In this document: one piece after another, positions 14,517-24,772 of the stretch
Numbering within the stretch: position 1 is the stretch's first letter
Layout of the letters: the number at the start of each line of letters is the position of its first letter
Source: a virus
Length of the DNA stretch: 45,228 bases
Strand: one strand, 5' to 3'
IMG/VR virus record: IMGVR_UViG_3300029258_001218
Span: 1 to 45,228 of that record
Translations under genes and position numbers: made by a program
The notes under the pieces: generated by a model
Seen by the model: the letters and a program-made list of their open reading frames with translations, nothing else
Told to the model about the DNA's origin: nothing
The model's database searches: none

Positions 14517-17500
14517 TGAGTGATCCTAATCTTCAAATATTGCTTACAGCTAAAAATATGTCTGGTAAGGCATGGGCTTCTATTCAAAAAGATATAAAAG
14601 TGACCACTAAAATGACTAACACCCTTACTAAGTCTATGCGTATGTTGGGTGGGGTAATTGGCGGGTACGGGGTTATACAGCTTGGTAAAAGCTTTTTAGA
14701 TGCAGGTGTCCAGATGGATCGTATGAGACGATCTATGGAGGGCGTTACTGGGTCAGCTACAAAAGCGGCGAGTAATATTAAATTTCTTCGTGATGAGTCC
14801 AATAGGTTAGGTACAGTATTTCAAGATCAGTTAAAAGGTTTTAATCTTATATCCGCCGCCACAAGGGATACCGTTCTTGAGGGCCAAAAAGCGCGGGAGA
14901 TGTACACTGATTTGATGGAGTCAATTACGGCTTTTCAATTGAGCCAGGATGACGCCCATAATTCAGTAAGAGCGATACAGCAAATGCTCGCTAAGGGGAC
15001 AATCCAGGCAGAAGAATTTCGCGGCCAATTTGGGGAAAGAATCCCCATCGCGTTCAAAGCAATGCAGATAGCTACGGGCGCTACAGCTAAAGAACTTCAG
15101 GAGATGATGAAGGCGGGAGAACTACTATCAGTAGATGTCGTTCCGCGGTTGCTTAAAGTTATGAGTCTTTTAGTTGAGCAAGGTGTTGCTACCGCTGTCA
15201 AAGGCGCTCAGGCCGAAATAAATAGGTTAACAAATACCTGGTTTGAGTTACGCGCAACTATCATGGACGCCGGATTTACCGAGGTTATAGCACGGCAGCT
15301 TAATGAGCTTACAACTAATGTTGATAAGTGGGTTAAAAATAATCAGGAAGGTATAAAAGAATTTGTCGAGGGTACCATAGAACTCGGTAGAAAGATAGTT
15401 GAAACTGCGTCCCTCGTTGATCTCGCGTTATTTGATATGTTTGGTCAGTTAACTATTTTTATCACTAATTCAGGTAAGGTGATATTAGCTACGGTAGAGC
15501 ACGTTAGAGAAAATCTCCAAGAAGTACCGAGGTTTTACGCCGGATTCGTCGAAGGGGTGGCGAAGGCGATAGACGCTATCCCCGGAGATCAAAGTATGAT
15601 CACGGATTCTATGCATGACTTTGCAGATGCCATGGGGGACGCTGAAGTCAGCGGTAAGAGCTTAGCTAAAACATATGACGGTATCCGAAAAAATATACAG
15701 AATGAAATAGCGGGGCATCGAAACGCCATCATTCTATGGAAAGAAAGAATTGATTTAGCAGCTAAAGAAAAGAAAGTAAGAAGTGAAGGTAGGGGGGGAG
15801 AAGGCACGAGGACTCGTGCTGAAACGGAAGCAAAGCTTCTTGAAATTAAACGGATTTCTGCGATTCTGAAAGAGTTAAATAAGGATGAGAGAGATCATGC
15901 CGAAGATGTAAAGAAAGCTATCAAGGAGATGCAGGACGCTGAGAAAAAACGCTTACAAATTAAGAAAGAATCCCTTAAAGTAGGAAGAGAGGAAGCGGAG
16001 TTGTTTTTCTCTCAGACTGGTATAGGGGAGGTCGGGGGCATCGCCGGTATAATTACCACAGAACTTCAGAATGTGGCAGTAGAGCAGTTTGCGGACAGAG
16101 TCGGTGATAGCCTTAAGATGTCAGTCAGTAGCGCTCTTACGAGTGTTTTTGGGGCTGGATTTGCGAGTACCTTTGGCGGCGCTGTGACTAACATAGGGGC
16201 TGGTCTCGCGGGCGCGGGTATTAGTGCTTTTATAAGTGGTTTGACGGGCGGAGGGGATTTTGACGCTAAAAGAAGAGCAGAACGGGAACGGGATAAGCGT
16301 ATAATAGAGTCTTTGGAAGAAAATACGAGAGCTATTATTAGAAATACGGAAACAATGACTCGTGAGTATTCCACGTTTTCAACTCAGATATCTGGGTCGA
16401 TGACGGATATTACAAAGAGTTTTTTCGATACATTGGTCGGGTTACAAGGAATCAATAGAGCCTCGGCATTCGGGTCGTTTGATGTTGGTGATATAAAAAG
16501 CGGAAGGTTAATTAAGTTTGTTAGAGAGTTTATTAGTAGAAATATTGAATTAGGCATAGATGACTCTGCGATGCATGCTTTTTATTTGAATTTTGAAGCT
16601 TCTCTTAATGAATTCGTTACCCGTATTAATTTGGTACAAGGGGACATAATCAAGAATTCGAAAGATATGCTTGAGGAGGCCGGGGATGTATTTAAATCTG
16701 AGGCTGAGATTCAAAAACGAAAATTCAATGAATCAAGTAAAGATTTACTTATAGGGTTAGCTGAAACTTTCGAGACAGAAGGTATCTACACCCAAGAGGG
16801 TGTCGATATTCTTAATTTGTTTACTGATGCCGCTGATCTTGCTAATTTTATGTTAGCTACTTTAGTCGAAGGGACTGAAGAATATAATCAGGTTCTTGAG
16901 GTAAGTACTAACCTTATTGAGACAGCTATACTCCAAGAGAAAGCCCGGTACCAAGCGCTAATTGATGGTTTGTCGGGGTTAAGAGATATTCAGGATGATA
17001 TTCAATTCAGGTTGTCGGGCCTCGGTCGTGAGGACTGGATTAAATCCCAACTCGATGGGTATGGTGAGATACTTAGCAGGGTCGGGCAGCTTACTGAGGA
17101 TGAATTCAGGGAAGCCACAGATCTCGTCACAGAGATGTTTACGTTAAGGATGCAGGAAGAGCAACAGATCATAAACGATTGGAAAACAGTTGCGGATAAG
17201 GTTAAAGGTTTAGTATCCACAATTAGAGACGCGATGTTAACGATTAGGTACGGACCCCTTAATGTTGCTTTAAATAAGGATAAATTACCGCTTGCGCAAC
17301 AGGACTACGAGACATTACTGGCTGAAGCCCAGACCGGAGATGAAGAAGCAATTCGCAAGTTTGTTGATTTTAGTTCTCAGTATCTCCAGGTGGCGCAGAA
17401 TACGTTTAAATCATCTGAGTCGTATAGGAGTATATACCAGAGCGTGATGGATGATCTAAGTGAGATGAATGAGTACATGCAAACCGAGGACTACAGCCAG

Positions 17501-18052
17501 TTGCTATACAACGAAACTGTTAGTATAGTTGACGAACAGAAATTAGCTAACTCAGTATTAATGGATATAAGAGCAGATTTAAAGTATTACACGGACGCTT
17601 TAATGGTTGCGGCAGCGGCAGGGTCTGCCCCTAATCCCGACCCACCGCGTCCACCTGATTTAAAGACACTTGATCTTCAGGAAGTTACTAATTGGATTAA
17701 GGTTAACCAAGGTAAAGATGCAGCTCGTGAGTTTTTAGGTAGGGTGCCGGATTTAGGGACAATCGATCTTTTTGAGTATATTAAATCTCTTGGGGTGCCG
17801 GGGTACGCCGATGGTGGCTACGTTAGCAGGCCAACTCTCGCAGTAGTCGGGGAGGGTGCAGGGGGCGAGTATATAATCCCAGAAAGTCAGATGACTCAGA
17901 TTATAGATAGAGCAAGTGGGGGCAGCCAAACCCAGAATATAACAATTATGATAGGCAGCGAAGTGCTTGAGGCGGTTGTACTTCGTACGAACGGGGACCA
18001 AGTTATTAAAGCAAAGCGAAGAGGTCGCGCCGCGGTGGGGGTTTATAGATAA
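14516..18052 (+). CDS. Tail tape measure protein (1178 aa)
   Basis: Sets tail length and is ejected with DNA. The N-terminal region has the tape-measure signature EEFRGQFGERIPIAFKAM and DVVPRLLKVM (TIGR02675-like). It is followed by long helical coiled-coil segments (about 390-500), a Gly/Ala-rich hydrophobic membrane-spanning stretch near residues 530-580, more coiled coil, and a C-terminal GYADGGYVSRPTLAVVGEG and GGEYIIPESQM motif common to tape measures. At about 1.5 angstroms per residue the tail would be near 175 nm, a textbook-ratio estimate only. Confidence 0.95.
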   Translation: MSDPNLQILLTAKNMSGKAWASIQKDIKVTTKMTNTLTKSMRMLGGVIGGYGVIQLGKSFLDAGVQMDRMRRSMEGVTGSATKAASNIKFLRDESNRLGTVFQDQLKGFNLISAATRDTVLEGQKAREMYTDLMESITAFQLSQDDAHNSVRAIQQMLAKGTIQAEEFRGQFGERIPIAFKAMQIATGATAKELQEMMKAGELLSVDVVPRLLKVMSLLVEQGVATAVKGAQAEINRLTNTWFELRATIMDAGFTEVIARQLNELTTNVDKWVKNNQEGIKEFVEGTIELGRKIVETASLVDLALFDMFGQLTIFITNSGKVILATVEHVRENLQEVPRFYAGFVEGVAKAIDAIPGDQSMITDSMHDFADAMGDAEVSGKSLAKTYDGIRKNIQNEIAGHRNAIILWKERIDLAAKEKKVRSEGRGGEGTRTRAETEAKLLEIKRISAILKELNKDERDHAEDVKKAIKEMQDAEKKRLQIKKESLKVGREEAELFFSQTGIGEVGGIAGIITTELQNVAVEQFADRVGDSLKMSVSSALTSVFGAGFASTFGGAVTNIGAGLAGAGISAFISGLTGGGDFDAKRRAERERDKRIIESLEENTRAIIRNTETMTREYSTFSTQISGSMTDITKSFFDTLVGLQGINRASAFGSFDVGDIKSGRLIKFVREFISRNIELGIDDSAMHAFYLNFEASLNEFVTRINLVQGDIIKNSKDMLEEAGDVFKSEAEIQKRKFNESSKDLLIGLAETFETEGIYTQEGVDILNLFTDAADLANFMLATLVEGTEEYNQVLEVSTNLIETAILQEKARYQALIDGLSGLRDIQDDIQFRLSGLGREDWIKSQLDGYGEILSRVGQLTEDEFREATDLVTEMFTLRMQEEQQIINDWKTVADKVKGLVSTIRDAMLTIRYGPLNVALNKDKLPLAQQDYETLLAEAQTGDEEAIRKFVDFSSQYLQVAQNTFKSSESYRSIYQSVMDDLSEMNEYMQTEDYSQLLYNETVSIVDEQKLANSVLMDIRADLKYYTDALMVAAAAGSAPNPDPPRPPDLKTLDLQEVTNWIKVNQGKDAAREFLGRVPDLGTIDLFEYIKSLGVPGYADGGYVSRPTLAVVGEGAGGEYIIPESQMTQIIDRASGGSQTQNITIMIGSEVLEAVVLRTNGDQVIKAKRRGRAAVGVYR

Positions 18053-19719
18053 TGACGGTTTTAGTCACAGTTACTTTTGATGATGATGAAACAGTACGTA
18101 TTTCAAATGAGGAAGTAGCGGATACGAATTACTGGGAGCCATGGCTTTTGGCGATCGATAATATATCATTTAGTTTGGAGTATCCCTACGGCGGGAATAG
18201 AATCGCGGAGTGGGGTAGCCTCAAAATAAGTAATAAGTTATTTACGAATGAGGATTATATTTGGCCCCCTCCTTTATTCATATCTCTTAAAGTTGAGTAT
18301 ACCTCATCAACCGAGGCTTCGGCTGTCACACTTGTTGAGAATGCTACAGGACAGTTTTCTAATATGGATGAGTTTGGGGTACAATATGACGTTTATCTTA
18401 ATGAGACAGATGGGGTGTTACTACTTGAGAAAACATCTAATTTAGATGGGGCTTGTACTGCGGATTTTAACGGGAATGACGTGGTACTTCCAAGAGCAGT
18501 CGGGACAGTTGATTACGCCCCTGTTATTAGGTTGGAAAATTACTCAGGTAACGCTGTTTTTCACACTGGGTACATGAATGGCACAATTAATGTAGACTGG
18601 TTTGTGTGGGATGATGGCGTTGACATAACAGCGTCTTGCACCGTCGGCGGATCGGGTACATCGGGTACAGGTACTTTTTATCGGAGTGCCGCGGCAGTCG
18701 GTGAAGTTACAGTATCGGGAAACGGCACATTTGCAGCAGCGAGCACCATGACTCAAGCTATTGACGCGTTAATGACCGCCCGACTGGGAGCGGCGACTAT
18801 AGTTGGGACTAACGCCCGCTCTGGCGATGCTAAAGTAGGCCACTGGGCTACATCGCAAGAGCTTTTAATTAGCTACGTATCGAGGCTATGCGCGAGTCAT
18901 GCGCATATTATATCTATAACCGATACTTCTTCTTTTACGGCGTACTTAATTAAGCTTGAAGAATTCTACACCCCAACGTCAGAGGCGTATCAAGATACTA
19001 AGATTCTCCCAGTCGGACATGAGATAAACCAAGGCCCTGTTTCTGTGGTTAGAACGACTTGGCCCGAACGAGAGCAGGTGGATGAAGGTGGTAGACTATT
19101 TGTCAAGGAGACTACGAAAGAAACAGAGCGTAGCAATTCTAAATATTGGTGGGGTACGACTACAAGCACCCTTACTGATAAGTTAAAGTCGGATCTTTCT
19201 AACACCGCATGGTTTAATAGATGGCCGGGGTACATTAGTGCAGGAGTCGTGGGGTTTATAGGTTCGGACATGCTAAGACCTGGGATGTATGTTAAGAATG
19301 TCACAGATAACACGAGCACGACTGTAGTTGCGTTCGACAGTTATGTTCAGTTATCTATAAATGATGATATATTTACAAGCGGGGAAGATTTTGAAGTAGG
19401 GTATGAATTTAAACACGGAAGGGAATTATCGGTAAAGTCTTTTTCTACAGATGTCAGTACAATTGAGGATAACCTAACGTTTATAATGAATTTCATGCAT
19501 GCGAGGCAGTCGGACCTCGTAATTCCATTAGAGGACGTTGAATCTTCATCATTAGCGGTGTTCGGTAGAGAGGGTAGGTATGTGGCCGAAGAGAGGCGGT
19601 ACGCGAGACCTTTGTACCTTAATTATAATAAAATTATCGGGATAGTATACGATTTTGAGAATGAAAAAGTTACGTATCGTATCGCTGGGATGGTATTCGA
19701 GGAGAACCTGCTAACATGA
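18052..19719 (+). CDS. Distal tail protein (555 aa)
   Basis: First gene after the tape measure, overlapping its stop (TAATG), which is where distal-tail or baseplate hub proteins are encoded. Beta-rich, with an N-terminal domain mentioning an edge pattern WEPWLLAIDNISFSLEYPYG and WGSLKISN. No lambda M/L/K/I/J signature is recognisable. Likely part of the tail tip. It overlaps the next gene by four bases. Confidence 0.65.
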   Translation: MTVLVTVTFDDDETVRISNEEVADTNYWEPWLLAIDNISFSLEYPYGGNRIAEWGSLKISNKLFTNEDYIWPPPLFISLKVEYTSSTEASAVTLVENATGQFSNMDEFGVQYDVYLNETDGVLLLEKTSNLDGACTADFNGNDVVLPRAVGTVDYAPVIRLENYSGNAVFHTGYMNGTINVDWFVWDDGVDITASCTVGGSGTSGTGTFYRSAAAVGEVTVSGNGTFAAASTMTQAIDALMTARLGAATIVGTNARSGDAKVGHWATSQELLISYVSRLCASHAHIISITDTSSFTAYLIKLEEFYTPTSEAYQDTKILPVGHEINQGPVSVVRTTWPEREQVDEGGRLFVKETTKETERSNSKYWWGTTTSTLTDKLKSDLSNTAWFNRWPGYISAGVVGFIGSDMLRPGMYVKNVTDNTSTTVVAFDSYVQLSINDDIFTSGEDFEVGYEFKHGRELSVKSFSTDVSTIEDNLTFIMNFMHARQSDLVIPLEDVESSSLAVFGREGRYVAEERRYARPLYLNYNKIIGIVYDFENEKVTYRIAGMVFEENLLT

Positions 19720-20435
19720 AATTTATCCCTACAAGTAATATTGTATCAGTATCGGCGACTGCGGCGGATGCTACATATATTGACGATTGGGTGCTTGAAA
19801 CTAATAAGCCTAAAAAAGTTTGGAAAGCAGTTACTGGGGTGGCGGGGCTATGGTTAGAGGTTTCCGCGGGTGATTGTGTTGCGTTATATAATCATAATTG
19901 TGATACTGTTAATGTATACATATATAATTACGCCAAGACTGCAATCATAGATGGACCCTATAACAATGACTTAAGTTCTTATTCCTATGGCAATGATCGC
20001 TTGTGGCAAGAATACGATCCCCAATCTTCACCTTTTTATATTTATATTTCATTTCAAGCAGCGCGGACAATCCCCGCGTATTGTGGTGTAGCATGGGCGG
20101 GGAATATGGTGGAATTTACCAATCCTGATAAAGAACTTTCTCTTGGGTACGAGGATTACTCAATTGATTATATAATGTCTTCTCGGTCTACGAGGCAAGT
20201 TGAGAAAGATATTAAGAAGAAGTTTACCAGCAATTCTCTCTTGACTCTTGAGGATGATTGGTTCGATGTCATGCAGTCTATTAAAAATTATGTTGGGTAC
20301 TCTACAGTTCCATGGCTTATTATGGACGATCAGTTTATAACACATAATATCCTTGGTTATATAAGTGATTTTAGCCTCGGAGCGCATAACTATGCATTTA
20401 AATCCAACCTACCTTTGGAGGTAGTGGAACGATGA
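19716..20435 (+). CDS. Tail-tip associated protein (239 aa)
   Basis: Overlaps the genes on both sides by four bases (ATGA). The protein is beta-rich and aromatic, with VSATAADATYIDDWVLETN at the start and a jelly-roll-like middle. Close coupling with the tail proteins around it suggests a tail-tip component. No family recognised. Confidence 0.6.
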   Translation: MKFIPTSNIVSVSATAADATYIDDWVLETNKPKKVWKAVTGVAGLWLEVSAGDCVALYNHNCDTVNVYIYNYAKTAIIDGPYNNDLSSYSYGNDRLWQEYDPQSSPFYIYISFQAARTIPAYCGVAWAGNMVEFTNPDKELSLGYEDYSIDYIMSSRSTRQVEKDIKKKFTSNSLLTLEDDWFDVMQSIKNYVGYSTVPWLIMDDQFITHNILGYISDFSLGAHNYAFKSNLPLEVVER

Positions 20436-21664
20436 AAGTACTAAAGACCGATAATACTGAGTATATTTTTGCTGACAAACAGTTAGTCGATGATTCTGAC
20501 GTTTCGGTTACTAACTACGGGCGTTTGTTAGAAAATATGTCAGACGATTATCCAGCTAATTATACGGCGTTTGATTTAGGGTCAACTCGTATAATTGAAG
20601 TACGTACTTCTAACTCAGAGATTGTGGGGTTGGCGGGCACTAACGCGTACGACATTGAGTCTTATATCGGCGAAGGTACGATACATGATGTGAATGACGT
20701 TGTAACTGATGGTACTTTCCAGAATTGGACAGGGGGGGTGCCTGATGATTGGACAGTTGAGGCTAACGCGGATGTGTCGGAGGGTACCGAGAGTGTGAGT
20801 ATCGGGGGGTACGCGTATACGAAGTACCTACGTATGGTTGATCCTAACACGAGTTCGGATATTGCCGTAAAACAAACGATGGCGGTTAGTAGTAATCAAA
20901 AATATATTTTGACTTTAATCGGGCCACAACAAGAAACGCCGAGTAATAAATTTTCTATATACGATGAAACTAACGGCAGTTATATAAAAAGTAACCAATC
21001 GATTGGGAGTCCCTACTACCCTGGTTTAAGTTCTGCTATACCCGACGCGACATACTATGAGATTTTTACCACTCCAAGTAACTGTGTCTCCATAACACTT
21101 CGATTGTGGGTAATAGACTATGTAAACTCCCGTTTTGATTTTAGGGGGGTGTCTATACGCCCGGTAACCCAGCAAACCACAGTCACAATTGATAATGATG
21201 GCGGGGTGTTTAGCGATGAAGATTTTAATACTATTCCGATTGAGTACACTAAGGTGGTGGGCGACCACAGTATCTTTTTAGATGCTACTGCAAGTTCATC
21301 CCCTGTTAAAGTCGGGTGCCTCCAAACAGGACTCCTTACAGAATATCTTGATCCTAAGCAGGGTATGCGCCAGGGGTTGCGCTTTGATAGCGTACTGACG
21401 GATCTTAAGTACGGTGGGAGGTTAATAGATACAAAGTATAATAAAGATGTTTTCCAGGGGTCCATTACGCTCTCTGAGGCGGACGCAAATGATTTTATGT
21501 ACTCATTAGTACCGACGATACGAAGGTCACCGAGATTTTGGATTCTGGGCGATATATCCGAACAGTATTGGTCTGTGTTTGCTAAGTTCGATACGCTCCC
21601 GGTGGCATCTAAAAATAACAACATAACTGACACAATAACCGTTAACTTGGTGGAGGCTATATGA
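20432..21664 (+). CDS. Tail protein with carbohydrate-binding-like insert (410 aa)
   Basis: The N- and C-terminal parts look like a tail-tip protein. Residues about 85-250 read as an inserted jelly-roll module (VVTDGTFQNWTGGVPDDW, KQTMAVSSNQKYILTL, then FDFRGVSIRPV) of the CBM4/9-like type seen in phage receptor-binding proteins. The module pattern of an opening GTF..W and a closing FD.V.I recurs in the following genes. Receptor contact is a reasonable inference. Confidence 0.65.
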   Translation: MKVLKTDNTEYIFADKQLVDDSDVSVTNYGRLLENMSDDYPANYTAFDLGSTRIIEVRTSNSEIVGLAGTNAYDIESYIGEGTIHDVNDVVTDGTFQNWTGGVPDDWTVEANADVSEGTESVSIGGYAYTKYLRMVDPNTSSDIAVKQTMAVSSNQKYILTLIGPQQETPSNKFSIYDETNGSYIKSNQSIGSPYYPGLSSAIPDATYYEIFTTPSNCVSITLRLWVIDYVNSRFDFRGVSIRPVTQQTTVTIDNDGGVFSDEDFNTIPIEYTKVVGDHSIFLDATASSSPVKVGCLQTGLLTEYLDPKQGMRQGLRFDSVLTDLKYGGRLIDTKYNKDVFQGSITLSEADANDFMYSLVPTIRRSPRFWILGDISEQYWSVFAKFDTLPVASKNNNITDTITVNLVEAI

Positions 21665-21686
21665 TAGGTACGCACTGGAGGGTGGT

Positions 21687-21983
21687 ATGATGGATGATGT
21701 GAAAGGATGGTGGGCTATTGTCATTGGTCTTGTAACAGGTGGTGTGGGTGTGGGTGTGACAGCCCGGAAAGTACAAACACACGATCGTGTTTTGTTTCAG
21801 GAAAAAGGTGGGTTAAATGTGGTTGACGTCAGTACCTGTAAAGAGAAGATGGGCGAGTGTAGACGGCGTATCTCGCAGGATGTGGGGAATATAGTTAGGA
21901 AAGAATTACAGGCGCATAACAAGCAAGATAATATAGATTTAATTTTAGAAGAATTACGTAAACTTAATAAGAAGGAGGAGTAG
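21687..21983 (+). CDS. Single-span membrane protein, holin- or spanin-like candidate (98 aa)
   Basis: GGAGGGTGGT precedes the ATG. Residues about 8-26 (WWAIVIGLVTGGVGVGVTA) form one N-terminal membrane segment. Two cysteines and a long charged helix (LQAHNKQDNIDLILEELRKL) follow. The topology resembles small lysis-region proteins. It is far from the hydrolases at 26.8-27.7 kb, so holin or spanin function is only a guess. Confidence 0.55.
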   Translation: MMDDVKGWWAIVIGLVTGGVGVGVTARKVQTHDRVLFQEKGGLNVVDVSTCKEKMGECRRRISQDVGNIVRKELQAHNKQDNIDLILEELRKLNKKEE

Positions 21984-21984
21984 T

Positions 21985-22464
21985 ATGAAACGACTCATAA
22001 TAGCAATGCTGTTGGTAGTATTTGTGACAGTTACGGCGCATGGTGCGGGTACTGTGACGGTAACAGGTCCAACTAAGGTCCATAACACTCAGTACGTCGT
22101 GGTATTCACATGCACCGCGGATGCCGCAGATGGTAGTTATCCTCAAACGGATATTAATCAGGACTACGCACGCATGCTGAATGACCTTGAGGGATTTTGG
22201 CTTAGTCATGTTAAGGTAACACCCGACGCTACAACAGCACCAGTGGATGATTCTGATTTGGCGCTCACCGTTGGTGGTACGGATATCCTTGGTGGTAACG
22301 GGGTAGACATTGTAGACAACGCGGTAGATGGGTATTGTGTGCCTTATGGTTCCAGTAATGATGCCCAGTACCCTATGACGGTCGGCCACAATATGAAATT
22401 AGTAATTACAGGTAATACGACTAATAGCGCGGTAACGGTAGTGACACTCGTATTTGAAAACTAA
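21985..22464 (+). CDS. Exported beta-rich phage protein (159 aa)
   Basis: GAAGGAGGAGT precedes the ATG. The N-terminus is a Sec signal peptide (MKRLIIAMLLVVFVTVTAHG, cut probable after AHGA or GAG). The mature part is beta-rich and resembles small phage beta proteins with a TVTVTGP start and ALTVGGTDILGGNG core. Signal peptides on virion-region proteins are unusual. It opens a group of four exported products. Confidence 0.7.
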   Translation: MKRLIIAMLLVVFVTVTAHGAGTVTVTGPTKVHNTQYVVVFTCTADAADGSYPQTDINQDYARMLNDLEGFWLSHVKVTPDATTAPVDDSDLALTVGGTDILGGNGVDIVDNAVDGYCVPYGSSNDAQYPMTVGHNMKLVITGNTTNSAVTVVTLVFEN

Positions 22465-22473
22465 GGCGGTATT

Positions 22474-23679
22474 ATGAAAAAATTAAATCTATTAATATTA
22501 GTGTTGGTGTTGGCGTGTATTACTGGGTTTGCCCACCATAACGATAGAAGGTTTTATTTTAAGGGCGGCGGGTTTTTCTCAGGTGATTTATACCAACGTA
22601 ACACAGACACAACCTTCTCCGAAATCACAACCGGCGACTCCCACGAAATCAGTGAGATCACGGCGGCTGATCCTGCGGTTGTGACCTTTGCTGGTGGTGA
22701 TGAGCTTGTTACTGACCCCACATTTGATACTGCTTGTGGAGTTAATTGGGCTTGTAGTGCTGGGTGGACTATATCTGGCGGAACAGCTACTCATTCAGGT
22801 GCCGCAGGAGATCTTTATCAGCCAAGTATTGGGGCAGTATCAGGGGCATGGTATAAAATAGTTTTTACTATATCAGGCAGAACAGCAGGAGGCATGACTG
22901 TAAAATTTGGTAATGACACTGTTGTTGGCTTCATAGCAAATGATAATACCTATACCTATTATCATGAGTGTGTAGATGTTGGCCTTGATAGATTTAATTT
23001 TTATGCTAATGCAGATTTTGACGGTAGTATAGATAATGCATCCGTCAAACTCCTCCACGACTACGCCGCCAAAGACGTGATCTCAATCGGAGGGGTTGAG
23101 AGTGAGGCGCTGGGGGCGGATCTTGGGGATGATTGTGCGAGTGATAATACAGGGGATTGGCAACAAGTAGATTGTACCCTTACATTTGATACAGATCATT
23201 ATGAAATAGATTATGTTGCAAATACTCAGTGGATCAGAAAAACAATCTCATACACTTCTGGGTCTTGGTATAAATTACAGTATAGTGTAAAAGATGGTAC
23301 AGCGTCAGGTGAGTCCATACGATTTTCTGATATAAATACCGGATTAAACCCTAACATAACATATTCGGCAACAACAACAGCGTCATGGGTAACCCACACG
23401 CAGTATTTCCAAGCAGATGGTAGCAGCAATAGGGCTGCTTTTTTCACTGAATTAACAGCTGGTAATATTGAGATTAAGGCTATATCGCTCGAAGAAATCC
23501 CTCCCGTCCTCGCAAAACCCTACCGAATCGACTCAATCGACGCTAACGGAGTCTGCACCCTACTAAACGCAGATTTCTCAGGCCTCACGACGAACATAAC
23601 GAGTGGATACTGGATATGGACCCGACTCCGGTTAATTCGAATAGTGAGTTTGATCAGTGGAGCTATTCTGCGGAGCTAA
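22474..23679 (+). CDS. Exported protein with two carbohydrate-binding-like modules (401 aa)
   Basis: Signal peptide at the N-terminus (MKKLNLLILVLVLACITGFA, cut after GFA). Two jelly-roll-like modules follow: about 85-195 (TDPTFDTACGVNWACSAGW to DNASVKLL) and about 210-345 (DLGDDCASDNTGDWQQVDC to IEIKAISLEEI). Cys pairs in each could form disulphides outside the cytoplasm. The last 20 residues look out of frame, and the next gene starts inside this one in another frame without a good ribosome site, so the two may be one broken gene. Confidence 0.65.
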   Translation: MKKLNLLILVLVLACITGFAHHNDRRFYFKGGGFFSGDLYQRNTDTTFSEITTGDSHEISEITAADPAVVTFAGGDELVTDPTFDTACGVNWACSAGWTISGGTATHSGAAGDLYQPSIGAVSGAWYKIVFTISGRTAGGMTVKFGNDTVVGFIANDNTYTYYHECVDVGLDRFNFYANADFDGSIDNASVKLLHDYAAKDVISIGGVESEALGADLGDDCASDNTGDWQQVDCTLTFDTDHYEIDYVANTQWIRKTISYTSGSWYKLQYSVKDGTASGESIRFSDINTGLNPNITYSATTTASWVTHTQYFQADGSSNRAAFFTELTAGNIEIKAISLEEIPPVLAKPYRIDSIDANGVCTLLNADFSGLTTNITSGYWIWTRLRLIRIVSLISGAILRS

Positions 23680-24752
23680 TTATTGCTTCTGATAATAGGG
23701 ATTTTACCACTTGGGGTAACGTAGATTGGGCAGGTGAAGCGGGAGCCTCTGTAGCAGACGGAACGGGCAAGATGCAAATAACTCTTGATAGTAGTGGTGA
23801 GTCTGGGGCGCGTCTATCTACTGGCATAATAGGTGTTGACGAGGCAGGTACCTGTGTTAGTCTAACGCTTGAGATTTGGCAAGGTACTACCTCAGAGACT
23901 ACTTTTAGAATTAGGTATGGTAACGGTTCAAACCCGTATTATGAGGATATTACAATTGATGGAGTTGCGAATACTTCATATGCTGTGACGTTGGTTTCTA
24001 ATTTCGCTAATCCTGGCATATACATTACTTGTCTTTCGTCGGATTCCGGGACACTTTTTGTTGATAATGTTTCAGTCACGGAGATAACCCCCGATTCCTT
24101 CACCGTATCAGGCCTAAGTGCTACAAATTACTTGGTCTATGATACGAGTGCGAATACTGTGAGGTTTGTGAGTGATGGGAGTAATCTCTATTTAAGAACA
24201 GATAGCACTATTGCTGATGATAGCCAGTACTTTTATGAGGTAGGAATTTCTGCTAATGCCGCTGTCCGATTAATATTATATAGCGGTGGCGCTATTGAGA
24301 TTATGGATGGGTTAGAGACTGGGCATTTTCAAGGGTTTTTGACTACTGAGAGCACTACATTAGACTTAAGAAGGTCTGGAAGCTGCAACGTCACAGCCAG
24401 CTACTTCCGCCTGTACAAAGCCGAGGACACATATGCTGTTTGTGATGGGAGTCAGAGTGCTGTGTCAACCCTATTAAGTAACGAGTTCTGGGTACTCAAT
24501 AACTTCGGGTATAAATTTGTTACTACTGTCGGTGCTATTGACGCGGGTAGTCTAACACCTATCGCGGGTACTGGATACGGGTCTGCCATCACAGGGACGG
24601 GGGTGAACACTCAGAATGTAAGAGGGCGTACTACATATGAGTACGCGGGTTTAGAAGCTTCAACCGCCGCTGAAGGCGTTAAAGTGACGGAATTAGTCAT
24701 ATATAGGTATAAAGATTTATGGGGTCAATGGAATGTATGGGGGGATCAATAA
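23616..24752 (+). CDS. Adhesin-like protein with a third carbohydrate-binding-like module (378 aa)
   Basis: Overlaps the previous gene by 64 bp in a different frame. It has no signal peptide and no strong ribosome site, which suggests a frameshifted continuation. Residues about 20-155 form a jelly-roll-like module (NRDFTTWGNVDWAG to SGTLFVDNVSVTEI). The remainder is beta-rich and ends in YRYKDLWGQWNVWGDQ. If joined to the upstream frame, the product would be about 760 aa, a plausible fibre or adhesin. Confidence 0.6.
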   Translation: MDPTPVNSNSEFDQWSYSAELIIASDNRDFTTWGNVDWAGEAGASVADGTGKMQITLDSSGESGARLSTGIIGVDEAGTCVSLTLEIWQGTTSETTFRIRYGNGSNPYYEDITIDGVANTSYAVTLVSNFANPGIYITCLSSDSGTLFVDNVSVTEITPDSFTVSGLSATNYLVYDTSANTVRFVSDGSNLYLRTDSTIADDSQYFYEVGISANAAVRLILYSGGAIEIMDGLETGHFQGFLTTESTTLDLRRSGSCNVTASYFRLYKAEDTYAVCDGSQSAVSTLLSNEFWVLNNFGYKFVTTVGAIDAGSLTPIAGTGYGSAITGTGVNTQNVRGRTTYEYAGLEASTAAEGVKVTELVIYRYKDLWGQWNVWGDQ

Positions 24753-24772
24753 TGAAAAAGGAGATATTAATA

